Shown: piece by piece, positions 1-6,952 of the stretch | How positions within the stretch are numbered: the first letter of the stretch is position 1 | Layout of the letters: every line of letters begins with the position of its first letter | NCBI GenBank assembly: GCA_041749475.1 | Contig: JBGTBD010000059.1 | Location: 1-18,583, forward strand | Length of the DNA stretch: 18,583 nt | From: JBGTBD01 sp041749475 | Lineage (GTDB): Bacteria > Pseudomonadota > Alphaproteobacteria > Rickettsiales > UBA998 | Direction of reading: 5' to 3' | Translations under genes and position numbers: made by a program | The notes under the pieces: model-generated | Seen by the model: only the letters and a program-made list of their open reading frames with translations | What the model was told of the DNA's origin: nothing | Database searches by the model: none

Positions 1-330
1 TATGACGGGGCGAGCAATGCGCGGCGCATCACCTTTGAATATGTGATGCTGAAAGGCGTTAATGATACGGATGCGGATGCACGGGAATTGGTGCGGCTGT
101 TAAAAGACATCCCCGCCAAGGTCAATCTTATTCCATTCAACCCATGGCCGGGCGCTCCTTATGAAACCTCGTCGGGTAACCGCATTCACGCCTTCTCACG
201 CATCGTCTATGCCGCCGGGTTCTCCACCCCCGTCCGGGCAACGCGGGGGCAGGATATCTATGCTGCATGCGGGCAGTTGAAGTCCGAAAGCGAGAAAATC
301 CGCCGTTCCGAACGCCCCCAGAATAGTTAA
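1..330 (+). CDS. rlmN: RlmN, 23S rRNA/tRNA adenine-C2 methyltransferase, C-terminal part (gene starts before the window)
   Basis: The open frame begins at base 1, so the N-terminal part, with the radical-SAM CxxxCxxC cluster, lies outside the window. The 109 visible codons match the RlmN C-terminus: 'EYVMLKGVND', 'IPAKVNLIPFNPWPG' and 'TRGQDIYAACGQLKSESEK'. The Cys in AACGQL is the one that carries the methyl group during catalysis in this family. RlmN methylates C2 of A2503 in 23S rRNA and of A37 in some tRNAs, in the cytoplasm, and affects translational accuracy. The end is intact (TAA at 328-330) with a basic tail. No hairpin terminator is visible before the next gene. Family assignment is near certain; only completeness is unknown. 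Confidence 0.95.
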   Translation, partial: YDGASNARRITFEYVMLKGVNDTDADARELVRLLKDIPAKVNLIPFNPWPGAPYETSSGNRIHAFSRIVYAAGFSTPVRATRGQDIYAACGQLKSESEKIRRSERPQNS

Positions 331-371
331 ATCTTTAACTAAACCGTCATAATTTCACCTATTTTTTATGT

Positions 372-377
372 TAATAT
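372..377 (+). promoter_or_regulatory. Candidate -10 element for a leaderless start of the HD-like gene
   Basis: TAATAT lies 6 nt before the ATG at 384, so transcription would start at or next to the A of the start codon. There is no Shine-Dalgarno in the AT-rich stretch before the ATG, and no clear -35 hexamer. Inference only. Confidence 0.3.
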
Positions 378-383
378 TGCCGC

Positions 384-1769
384 ATGGTGGAACTTCGTGA
401 TCAGCTAGAGGAGCAGTACGCCCCCGTTGCAGAACAGATCCGGGATATAGCGGACCGTTTTGTTGACGCGTCTGTTGTGCTGCGCGATGGGCAATCGAAT
501 GAGAATGATGCACTTTCGGTACGCGCGGTGCATTCGGCGGATGGACTAAAAGAACGCCATTTCCATAAAATCCCTCATTTTCTAAAAGTGGAATCGGCCA
601 AGGATGACTCGGCGCTTCATGCCGTCATCCATGAATTAGGAATCGGCCAGGAACTCGAGAAAATGCAGGCGATGATCACCCGTGCCGCCGTACATCACGA
701 TATTGTCTATTACCAATTCGACCATCAATTCGCCAAGGGTGTGGGAGAGGTTTTAACCCCCTATATCACGTTCCCTGATCCGGCTAAACCAGACGTCATT
801 TCTATTCAGCCGCAAGAGGAACATGATCCGCTGATTTTAAAAGCGGTCAATACGATCTTCGGATTCCATGCGGGACAAGTCCTTGACCCATTTAACGGCC
901 AAAATGAATATTTAAGCGCCCTGTTCGCGGCGGAGATAGGAAAAAAACAGGGTATTCCTCTCAAATATATCCTCGGGGAAGTGGCGCTGATTGAATCGAC
1001 GGTTCCGTTTGGCGCTAAAAACCGGCTTGATTTGCTCGAAAATCGCCTTGTGGAAGCGAATCGTTTGCTTCCCGAGGGAGAGCCCAAGCTAACACCGGAA
1101 GAAACACAAGGCATTCTTGCCAGCGCCGCTACACTGAGTAACGTCGATGTGCGGGGTATCGGGGGGGGATTCGAAGAATTTCACAAAGGGACGATCGATC
1201 TTATTCGCGAGGGTGGGAATCATCTGGATCAAACGCAGGCCAGTATGCGTGGTATCAATAAGCAAATCGGGTTTCTCGGATTTTTGCTCGGACAATGTCA
1301 AGACGGCAAAAAACAGATATTCCATTCGTATGAATATATGCAAACTAGATTCCTGCCTCCGCAGGAAACGATCGACAGGTGGGAAGCCCGTGCACAAGAA
1401 AACATACATCAAGAACTCCAGTTCTTAAAAGCGCTTTATGTAGCGGATGCCTATCTTGCTTCCGAAGCTAACAGACGCGGAATTTCTCCCGAGAGCACGA
1501 TGACCGGACAGGATATGCGGGTCGTACGCAATCTGGGTGACCCGGTTTATGCCGTGTTCAGTAGCTATTTGCAAGATCTGCCGGGATCCGGGCTCGCCGT
1601 CGAGTTAATGAAACATCATCCTATTGATACACTTTATAAGGATATTCTTGCGAAGACGAAAAACGGCAACGACGTGAAACCTGCATCCGACATTAGGGGA
1701 TTAGAAATTCCACGCTCGGTAGAAATCTATATGCGTCAAAATTTCTCCCTTCCTGTCTCTCGCGCGTAA
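384..1769 (+). CDS. Divergent HD-superfamily metal-dependent phosphohydrolase-like protein, 461 aa
   Basis: Most of this protein is unfamiliar, but its first 260 residues carry, in the right order, the motifs of the predicted HD-superfamily hydrolases of the COG4339 type. They are 'RHFHKIPHFL' (residues 58-67, like YHN..H), 'AVHHDIVY' (102-109, with His105-Asp106 as the HD pair), 'NEYLSALFA' (174-182), 'LIEST' (202-206) and 'NVDVRGIGG' (253-261, like the D-DL-ILG segment, Asp255). Such enzymes bind divalent metals and act on phosphate esters; the substrate here cannot be told. Insertions between the motifs and about 200 extra C-terminal residues make it longer than the usual family member. 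No signal peptide or membrane helix is visible, so it is probably cytoplasmic. The start has no Shine-Dalgarno and may be leaderless. A run of eight G (1161-1168) falls just after the Asp255 codon. It converges with the next gene with 2 nt between the stops. Confidence 0.5.
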   Translation: MVELRDQLEEQYAPVAEQIRDIADRFVDASVVLRDGQSNENDALSVRAVHSADGLKERHFHKIPHFLKVESAKDDSALHAVIHELGIGQELEKMQAMITRAAVHHDIVYYQFDHQFAKGVGEVLTPYITFPDPAKPDVISIQPQEEHDPLILKAVNTIFGFHAGQVLDPFNGQNEYLSALFAAEIGKKQGIPLKYILGEVALIESTVPFGAKNRLDLLENRLVEANRLLPEGEPKLTPEETQGILASAATLSNVDVRGIGGGFEEFHKGTIDLIREGGNHLDQTQASMRGINKQIGFLGFLLGQCQDGKKQIFHSYEYMQTRFLPPQETIDRWEARAQENIHQELQFLKALYVADAYLASEANRRGISPESTMTGQDMRVVRNLGDPVYAVFSSYLQDLPGSGLAVELMKHHPIDTLYKDILAKTKNGNDVKPASDIRGLEIPRSVEIYMRQNFSLPVSRA

Positions 1770-1771
1770 GA

Positions 1772-2272
1772 TTAGCTATTCCGCCTGCCTTTCCCTAATT
1801 CCCCTAATGCTTCCTGCGATAATTGTGCGCGGCTGTAGCGTACTGTGCCCGCCGGATTCGTCTCGGCGCTGATGGCGTCGCCGAGTACGCGGCCCAATCC
1901 GGTGGCGCCGGCGCGGAGGATGCCTGTGCCGCTGATCCTGCCGCCACGGCTTAGCGTACCTAGCACGTTGTTCAATGCACCGTTCAGCGCGTCGCCGAGG
2001 AGGGAATCGTCGCCGCCAGTCTCGAAGGTCTGGTTAGCGCTTTGGGCGATGCCTGTGCCGACGCGTTCGCCGATGTTGGTATTGACCGTGCGGCCGATGG
2101 CTTGTTGCAGATTGCCTTCGAAGCGGGCGACTTCATCACGCAATAACTGGTCAAGGAATTGCCGGAATTCCTGTTGCAGTTCGCTCATGATGCGTTGGAG
2201 TTTCTGCTGTGCTTCGCTCTCGAACTGGTCGAGTTGCAGGAGGGCGGTGTCGGGGTCAAAGGAAAGTACCAT
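1772..2272 (-). CDS. Hypothetical protein, 166 aa, N-terminal coiled coil and Gly-rich C-terminal half
   Basis: I do not recognise a family. Residues about 8-60 are charged and Gln/Leu-rich (for example 'QQKLQRIMSELQQEFRQFL') and look like a coiled coil. The second half is rich in Gly, Ala, Asn and Thr, with a Gly-Asn-Leu character, and has no clear hydrophobic helix. There is no signal peptide. The gene starts 22 nt after the yihY stop on the same strand, without a clear Shine-Dalgarno, so it is probably cotranscribed and translated by coupling with yihY. That makes a role at or near the membrane possible but unproven. Codon bias matches the neighbours, and the plus-strand reading frames over it look like shadows. 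Confidence 0.6.
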   Translation of the reverse strand: MVLSFDPDTALLQLDQFESEAQQKLQRIMSELQQEFRQFLDQLLRDEVARFEGNLQQAIGRTVNTNIGERVGTGIAQSANQTFETGGDDSLLGDALNGALNNVLGTLSRGGRISGTGILRAGATGLGRVLGDAISAETNPAGTVRYSRAQLSQEALGELGKGRRNS

Positions 2273-2294
2273 GCGCGCAGCATGGATGGTCGGC

Positions 2295-3206
2295 TTACGT
2301 ACCGGAAGGGAGAGAATCGTCTTCCTCGGGGTCTTTTTCGATGGTCGGTTCTTTCTTCTCTAACCGGACACCGAAAGCGGTGCTGATCTGGTAATTCAAC
2401 TCCGCACCGAAAATCAGAATAATATTGATGACGAAGAAGAAGACGATGGTGGCGATGATGCCGCCCAGCGAGCCGTAGATCAATGTCTGGTTGGAATGGG
2501 CGAGGAAGCTGGAGAAGGCCGTTCCCGCCAAGGTCCAGCCGCCGACGGTGAATATCGCGCCGGGAACGACATTGCGGATCCGCAGTTTGATATTGGGCAG
2601 GATGTAATAGATGGTCGAGACGACGACGAACAGGATGAATACGCTGGAGGTGAGGAACAGTTCGATCAGGTTCACCTCATCTTCCAAGGGCAGGGAATAG
2701 CGGATCATTTCGCCGATCTTGCGGGTAACGAGCGGGGCGATGACGATCATGATCATCGCGACGATGATGAGGAACGTCAGTAGTAGTAATTGCAGCACGC
2801 TCATCAGGCGGCGGAACCAATAGGCGGGCGGGGTGGCGACGTGATAGGCGCGGTTGAGCACGGTGCGCATCCCTTCCAGCAGGGAGGAGGAGGTCCATAT
2901 CGCCCCCAAAATGGAAACGGTGACGAGGCCTTTCGGCGGGCCTTCCATGATCTCGGCGATGCGGGGTTTCAGGGAATCGAACGCGTCCGGCGGCAGGTGG
3001 TTGACCAGTAGGAGGATAAAGTTGGAGCCGAGCTCGCCCTGCCCGAGAAACCCGGCGAGCGCGACGATCAGTACCAGAAACGGGAACAGCGCCAGCAGGC
3101 CGATATAGGCAAGATAGCCCGCATGTTCCACGCCGTCATGCTTGATGACCATGGAATGCCACGAGCAATAGAGTATCTTGCCGATGCGGACGGGTAGGCG
3201 TTTCAT
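2295..3206 (-). CDS. yihY: YihY/BrkB-family inner-membrane protein
   Basis: The 303-aa length and pattern fit the YihY/BrkB (UPF0761) family, which is sometimes mislabelled ribonuclease BN. Early family features are 'DGVEHAGYLAYIGLLALFPFLVLIVALAGF' (residues about 24-53, given here as a hydrophobic first helix following a polar start), 'IWTSSSLLEGMRTVLNRAY' (about 104-122) and 'GAIFTVGGWTLAGTAFSSFL' (about 216-235). About six membrane segments can be counted. The C-terminal tail is acidic and hydrophilic ('EKDPEEDDSLPSGT'). Members are inner-membrane proteins of unsettled function, with proposed transport roles. The start has no Shine-Dalgarno; a TTGCAA/CATTAT promoter puts the transcript start at the ATG. 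It heads a two-gene unit with the small unknown gene and is divergent from malate synthase. Confidence 0.9.
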   Translation of the reverse strand: MKRLPVRIGKILYCSWHSMVIKHDGVEHAGYLAYIGLLALFPFLVLIVALAGFLGQGELGSNFILLLVNHLPPDAFDSLKPRIAEIMEGPPKGLVTVSILGAIWTSSSLLEGMRTVLNRAYHVATPPAYWFRRLMSVLQLLLLTFLIIVAMIMIVIAPLVTRKIGEMIRYSLPLEDEVNLIELFLTSSVFILFVVVSTIYYILPNIKLRIRNVVPGAIFTVGGWTLAGTAFSSFLAHSNQTLIYGSLGGIIATIVFFFVINIILIFGAELNYQISTAFGVRLEKKEPTIEKDPEEDDSLPSGT

Positions 3207-3212
3207 GGGCTG

Positions 3213-3242
3213 ATAATGTCATGGGACAACCCTGTTTTGCAA
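3213..3242 (-). promoter_or_regulatory. Candidate promoter of yihY, leaderless
   Basis: On the minus strand TTGCAA (3237-3242) is followed by an 18-nt spacer, CATTAT (3213-3218), 6 nt, and then the yihY ATG at 3206. No Shine-Dalgarno intervenes, so the mRNA would start at the start codon. Confidence 0.4.
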
Positions 3243-3254
3243 GGCGATTGATGC

Positions 3255-3283
3255 TTGCTAGGGGCGGCGGCGCTTGCTACTCT
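3255..3283 (+). promoter_or_regulatory. Candidate promoter of aceB
   Basis: TTGCTA (3255-3260), a 17-nt spacer and TACTCT (3278-3283) precede aceB. They leave a leader of about 23 nt that carries AAGGAGG (3301-3307). The match to the consensus is only moderate. Confidence 0.3.
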
Positions 3284-3312
3284 GGTGCTCCCAACCAGCC
3301 AAGGAGGACGCC

Positions 3313-4920
3313 ATGACTGCCATGCCCAAGACCATGACCCACCGCGGGCTTGAATTCACCTCTCCCATGTTACCGGGGTTCGATGCCATCCTCACGCCGG
3401 ATGCGCTGGATTTCGTGGTATCGCTGGTCGAGCGTTTCGGGGCACGGCGTGAGGAACTATTGCAACAGCGCATCGCCGTGCAGAAAAAAATCGACGGTGG
3501 GTGGTTGCCTGACTTCTTGCCGGAGACGAAAGACATCCGTGAGAGTGCGTGGACCGTTGCGCCGATTCCGGACGCACTGCTTGATCGCCGCGTGGAGATC
3601 ACCGGGCCGGCGGAACCGAAGATGATCATCAATGCGCTGAACTCCGGCGCGAAAGTGTTCATGGCGGATACGGAAGATTCGCTGTCCCCCACATGGGAGC
3701 GCATCGTGGAAGCGCAGATCGCGTTGAAGGCAGCGGCACGTCGCACATTGACCTACAGCAGCCCGGAGGGGAAAGAATATAAACTCGGAGACACGCTGGC
3801 GACGCTCATCATGCGCCCGCGCGGGTGGCATCTGCCGGAGAAGCATGTGCTCTATAACGGCAAGCCTATTTCCGGCTCGCTGTTCGATTTCGGTCTGTTC
3901 TTCTTTCATAACGCGAAACATATGGCGGAGCAGAAGACGGGGCCGTTCTTCTATATCCCCAAACTGGAGAATCACCACGAGGCGCAGCTATGGGCGGATG
4001 TGTTCGCGCATGGGGAAAACACCCTCGGGTTACCGAAGGGAACGATAAAGGCGACTGTGCTCATCGAGGTCATCACCGCGGTGTTTGAGATGCATGAGAT
4101 CATCCATGCGCTGAAGGATTATATCGCGGGGCTGAATTGTGGGCGGTGGGATTACATCTATAGCTTCATCAAGAAATTCCATACGCGTAATGACTTCGTT
4201 TTGCCTGACCGCTCCAAGGTGACTATGCGGACGCACTTCCTGCAATCTTACTGTGAACTGCTTATTCAGACCTGTCATAAGCGCGGCTGCTTCGCGATGG
4301 GCGGGATGGCGGCGCAGATCCCCATCAAGCATGACGAGGAAGCCAACCAGAAGGCGCTGGCTGCGGTAAAGGCGGATAAGGAACGCGAAGCGGGTCTGGG
4401 GCATGACGGGACGTGGGTGGCACACCCCGGCCTCATCCCCATCGCGATGGAAGTGTTCGACCGCATGATGCCGGGTAAGAACCAGCTCGATAAAAAGCGC
4501 GAAGAGGTGAAAGTGACGCGGGATGATCTGTTGCAGATTCCCGAAGGTACGGTCTCCGAAGCGGGGGTGCGTAATAACACCAACGTCTGCATCCAGTACA
4601 CGGCTGCGTGGCTGGACGGAAATGGGTGCGTACCCATCTTCAACCTGATGGAGGATGCGGCGACGGCGGAGATTTCGCGCACGCAATTATGGCAATGGGC
4701 GCATCATGAGGCGGGCAAGTTGGAGGATGGGCGGGACATCAATGCCGCTTTCATCCGGCAGGTTGTGGCCGAGGAGCTTGAGGCCATTAAAACGCTGGTA
4801 GGCGAAAAAGAATTCGCCGCTGGACGGTATAAAGAGGCGGCGGAGTTGGTGGAAGAGTTGACCTTGAAGCCAGAATATACCGAATTCCTGACCATTCCGG
4901 CCTATGAGCGGCTGGCTTAA
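3313..4920 (+). CDS. aceB: Malate synthase A
   Basis: This enzyme condenses glyoxylate with acetyl-CoA to give malate and CoA, the second step of the glyoxylate bypass, in the cytoplasm. Supporting motifs are 'MADTEDSLSP', 'LIMRPRGWHLPEKHV' (with the substrate-binding Arg), 'FYIPKLENHHEAQLW' and 'NLMEDAATAEISRTQLWQW', whose Asp in MEDA fits the catalytic base. The 535-aa length is normal for the A isoform and shorter than the G isoform. I chose ATG 3313 over an in-frame start 39 nt upstream because a perfect AAGGAGG (3301-3307) sits 5 nt before it. No isocitrate lyase gene is in the window, so the bypass partner must be elsewhere. It is divergent from yihY and stands alone, with no clear terminator behind it. 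Confidence 0.97.
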   Translation: MTAMPKTMTHRGLEFTSPMLPGFDAILTPDALDFVVSLVERFGARREELLQQRIAVQKKIDGGWLPDFLPETKDIRESAWTVAPIPDALLDRRVEITGPAEPKMIINALNSGAKVFMADTEDSLSPTWERIVEAQIALKAAARRTLTYSSPEGKEYKLGDTLATLIMRPRGWHLPEKHVLYNGKPISGSLFDFGLFFFHNAKHMAEQKTGPFFYIPKLENHHEAQLWADVFAHGENTLGLPKGTIKATVLIEVITAVFEMHEIIHALKDYIAGLNCGRWDYIYSFIKKFHTRNDFVLPDRSKVTMRTHFLQSYCELLIQTCHKRGCFAMGGMAAQIPIKHDEEANQKALAAVKADKEREAGLGHDGTWVAHPGLIPIAMEVFDRMMPGKNQLDKKREEVKVTRDDLLQIPEGTVSEAGVRNNTNVCIQYTAAWLDGNGCVPIFNLMEDAATAEISRTQLWQWAHHEAGKLEDGRDINAAFIRQVVAEELEAIKTLVGEKEFAAGRYKEAAELVEELTLKPEYTEFLTIPAYERLA

Positions 4921-4955
4921 ACATCATTGGTGAAGCAAGCTAAATCGTGTCTGTG

Positions 4956-4973
4956 TTGTCACGCAACTGTCAC
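4956..4973 (+). promoter_or_regulatory. PhoB-box-like direct repeat
   Basis: Two near-identical heptamers, TTGTCAC (4956-4962) and CTGTCAC (4967-4973), are separated by 4 nt. This gives the 11-bp periodicity of the Pho box (two CTGTCAT-type heptamers with a 4-bp spacer). It lies 42-59 nt upstream of the next start codon. The gap to the proposed -10 (5003-5008) is larger than in a classical single-box promoter. Phosphate control is an inference. Confidence 0.4.
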
Positions 4974-5002
4974 AATGGCTAGGGTTTCTGCGCTATTCCT
5001 GT

Positions 5003-5008
5003 TACTAT
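5003..5008 (+). promoter_or_regulatory. Candidate -10 element for the gene at 5015
   Basis: TACTAT ends 6 nt before the ATG at 5015, predicting a leaderless or nearly leaderless mRNA. The AGGGG at 5009-5013 is too close to the ATG to work as a normal ribosome site. No clear -35 is seen, which would fit activator dependence. Confidence 0.3.
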
Positions 5009-5014
5009 AGGGGT

Positions 5015-5450
5015 ATGAATGAGAAAACCCCTACACAGCAGCCGCGCACGGAAACGTGGGTGAATTCTATCCTGAACGGGATTCTGAATGGGATCACCAT
5101 CGGTTCCGCGCCGCTCGGGTTTTTCTCGGTGCGCCGGATTTTCACGCATAAACCCATTCCCGAGCCGCTGCTCAAAGTGACCGCCATTGCGTCCATGGCA
5201 GGGGGGGGCGCTTGGTGGGTTATGGGGTATCAAGGAAGGTGGCCGCCTCATCGAATACCGCAGTCAGAGGATGCGGCAATTCGAGGAATTAAAACAGGAT
5301 GTGAACCGCCTGAAAGAAGAACATGCCGCGCTCAAGGGCGAGGTGAATACACACGAGCACACGAATGGGATGCCACTGAGCGTGTCCTCCGTCCAGCTGG
5401 ACGGAAAACTGCAGGACGACCCTGCACGCGAACCCGAAATTCAGCTATAG
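5015..5450 (+). pseudogene. Small membrane/coiled-coil protein, frame broken at a G8 tract (about 144 aa if restored)
   Basis: Two overlapping frames join into one sensible protein. The first part (5015 to about 5205) reads 'MNEKTPTQQPRTETWVNSIL' and on to 'LLKVTAIASMAG'. The second part (about 5206-5450) reads 'ALGGLWGIKEGGRL', then a Lys/Glu/Leu-rich probable coiled coil around 'FEELKQDVNRLKEEHAALKG' and an acidic end. The junction is a run of eight G at 5201-5208; with seven G the frame is continuous and yields a hydrophobic segment across the joint (LLKVTAIASMAGG-ALGGLWGI). A topology with one or two membrane helices and a cytoplasmic coiled coil is likely. I know no family. The break could be a sequencing error in the homopolymer, a true mutation, or slippage-based switching. 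Without correction, the first frame runs on as low-complexity Arg-rich sequence to 5509, unlike a real protein. Confidence 0.5.
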
Positions 5451-5518
5451 TTTTTTTTTACTGTTATACTCGCGCTCTGTATGAGAGCGGCAGACGTGGC
5501 CCTGTGTAGATTGCGATA

Positions 5519-5545
5519 TGGATTTCCGTTTGCGCGGGAAATGAC
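5519..5545. repeat. Degenerate copy of a short palindromic intergenic repeat
   Basis: The stretch 'tggatttccgtttgcgcggg' followed by aaatgac resembles the right arm of the element at 8898-9023, whose stem is ATTCCCGC-TTTC-GCGGGAAT. Here the stem is imperfect (ATTTCC/GGAAAT with a bulge). It lies in the 153-nt gap between two convergent genes. The rest of that gap holds a T9 run right after the stop and a small CGCTCT/AGAGCG hairpin (5473-5489). Confidence 0.45.
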
Positions 5546-5603
5546 AAGCATAAGTATTCGGAAAACGTTCCGGCAATCAGGTGATTTTATTCAAATAGAA
5601 AAA

Positions 5604-6092
5604 CTACCAGTCGAACCCGTGCTGGTATGAGAAGAGCACGGCTTCGGCGCCGGGGTTCTTGTCATAGAGGCTAGCATTGGAGATATGGTTGAATGCTACG
5701 CCGACGCGGCTCTGGTTCTCGAACGCATAGCCCAGTTCGATACCGGAACGGAATTCCAGCGCGCCGCCTAAGTCTTTGCCGTCGCCATGGTCATACGCCC
5801 CGACGACGAAGTTCGGGGAAAGCACGAAGGAGTAGGGAAGTTCGATATCCCAGTACGCCCCGGCGTAGCCATATACATCGCTCTCGTCCGTCACATTGAT
5901 ACCGATGGTGGGGCGGAGGCCGTAATAGACGTCCTTATGACGATATTCCAGACCGTACTGGCCGTAATCATCGTCATCCAGCGCATCGAACACGCCGGCG
6001 TAACCGACCACGTGGTTTTTGTTATTCGTCTCGGACGCCATAGCGGGTACGGCGAGGAGAATCATCAGGGAAGCGAGAAGTGCGTTTTTCAT
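5604..6092 (-). CDS. pagL: PagL-family lipid A 3-O-deacylase (acyloxyacyl hydrolase)
   Basis: This is an outer-membrane beta-barrel enzyme of the PagL family, which removes the 3-O-linked acyl chain of lipid A. The first 19 residues are a Sec signal peptide (MKNALLASLMILLAVPAMA). The mature part alternates short polar and aromatic strands. The C-terminal motif 'FNHISNASLYDKNPGAE' holds His136, Ser138 and Glu150, with the same spacing as the PagL catalytic His-Ser-Glu triad (His, +2 Ser, +14 Glu), and the chain ends in an aromatic residue (Trp162) as outer-membrane barrels do. I chose ATG 6092 because the signal peptide starts there, with AGAGG just upstream; the frame is open 54 nt further. 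The 162-aa length is about normal. It is divergent from the O-methyltransferase, with about 120 nt between them. Confidence 0.87.
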   Translation of the reverse strand: MKNALLASLMILLAVPAMASETNNKNHVVGYAGVFDALDDDDYGQYGLEYRHKDVYYGLRPTIGINVTDESDVYGYAGAYWDIELPYSFVLSPNFVVGAYDHGDGKDLGGALEFRSGIELGYAFENQSRVGVAFNHISNASLYDKNPGAEAVLFSYQHGFDW

Positions 6093-6179
6093 ATGCCTCT
6101 TTTTATCGTGTTCGTTGCACCCAGTAAACGATATTTCGTCTAACAAAGCGTAAAGTTTTTATCTGCTCCCCACGCCTGC

Positions 6180-6207
6180 TTGCAATCGGGGAGAAATTCC
6201 TTACCTA
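6180..6207 (+). promoter_or_regulatory. Candidate promoter of the O-methyltransferase gene, leaderless
   Basis: TTGCAA (6180-6185), a 16-nt spacer and TACCTA (6202-6207) are followed after 7 nt by the ATG at 6215. TTGCAA also appears as the -35 in front of yihY. Confidence 0.35.
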
Positions 6208-6214
6208 ATGGGGC

Positions 6215-6871
6215 ATGAGAACGCACGCAGGCTCTGCTGTAAACGATTATATTTCCTCTACATTCGTGGAGGAAGATACATTATTGCAACGCGTCCGTGC
6301 GAAAGGCGAGTCATTGCGGGCGGGGATGCAGGTCTCCCCGGTCGAAGGGAAATTGCTCTATTGTATGGCGCGGCTGGTCGGGGCGAGCAGTATTCTGGAA
6401 ATCGGGACGTTCGTCGGATATTCTACCCTCTGGATGGCGCGGGCACTGAAACCTCTGGGGATGATCACCACGCTGGAATATGACGCCGACCATGCCACCC
6501 TCGCTTCCGCGTTCTTCAAAGAAAGCGAGGTGGTGGACCGATTCCTGCTGCTGGAAGGCAAGGCGCTTGATACTCTGGCTATCCTTGCGGCTGAGGAACG
6601 CGTATACGATATGGTTTTTATTGATGCGGCGAAAAGTGAATATTTACAGTATCTTGACCTCGTCATCCCAATGGTGCGGCAGGGGGGGCTGATCATCGGT
6701 GATAACACCCTGTTATTTGGCGCGATGGCGGGGGAAAAGCCTGCGCAGGTGTCTCAAAAAGCCGTGGAGTCCATGCGCGCATTCAATACGCGCCTTGCCG
6801 ATTCATCGTTATTTGACAGTATCTTGATTCCTACCGAAGAGGGCATGACCATTGCCCGGAAAATCACGTGA
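6215..6871 (+). CDS. Class I SAM-dependent O-methyltransferase (caffeoyl-CoA/catechol OMT type)
   Basis: The 218-aa protein fits the Methyltransf_3 family (bacterial COMT/CCoAOMT-like enzymes). Motif I is 'ILEIGTFVGYSTLWMARAL' (residues about 60-78). An acidic cofactor-binding residue follows in 'TLEYDADH' (about 86-93). 'YDMVFIDAAKSEYLQYLDLV' (about 130-149) supplies the metal-binding Asp, and 'GGLIIGDNTLLFGAM' (about 157-171) matches the usual GDN-W-G element. Such enzymes methylate hydroxyl groups of catechol-type or other small substrates with a divalent metal; the substrate here is unknown. It is cytoplasmic, with no signal peptide. The N-terminal helices typical of the family are present. 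It has no Shine-Dalgarno and may be leaderless. It stands alone, 81 nt before the next coding start. Confidence 0.9.
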   Translation: MRTHAGSAVNDYISSTFVEEDTLLQRVRAKGESLRAGMQVSPVEGKLLYCMARLVGASSILEIGTFVGYSTLWMARALKPLGMITTLEYDADHATLASAFFKESEVVDRFLLLEGKALDTLAILAAEERVYDMVFIDAAKSEYLQYLDLVIPMVRQGGLIIGDNTLLFGAMAGEKPAQVSQKAVESMRAFNTRLADSSLFDSILIPTEEGMTIARKIT

Positions 6872-6952
6872 AATCGCCATCATAACGTAACATAATCGCT
6901 GTATTCTGATAAGGTGGTAGGAGGTTTCCCGCCACTTCAGGCAGAAAAAAAT

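Noticed and set aside
1845..2363. 172-aa plus-strand open frame
   Set aside because: Antisense to the 166-aa unknown gene and the end of yihY; Arg/Ser/Pro-rich composition of a shadow frame.
3457..3978. 173-aa minus-strand open frame
   Set aside because: Also antisense to conserved aceB sequence, with no recognisable motif or ribosome site.
4030..4686. 218-aa minus-strand open frame
   Set aside because: It lies wholly inside malate synthase, whose conserved motifs are on the plus strand; a high-GC shadow frame rich in His and Arg.
5451..5489. T9 run followed by a CGCTCT/AGAGCG hairpin as a terminator
   Set aside because: The T run precedes the hairpin on the plus strand and reads as A on the minus strand; the nearest upstream stem (TGCAGG/CCTGCA, 5410-5426) is 24 nt away. 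The geometry does not fit an intrinsic terminator.
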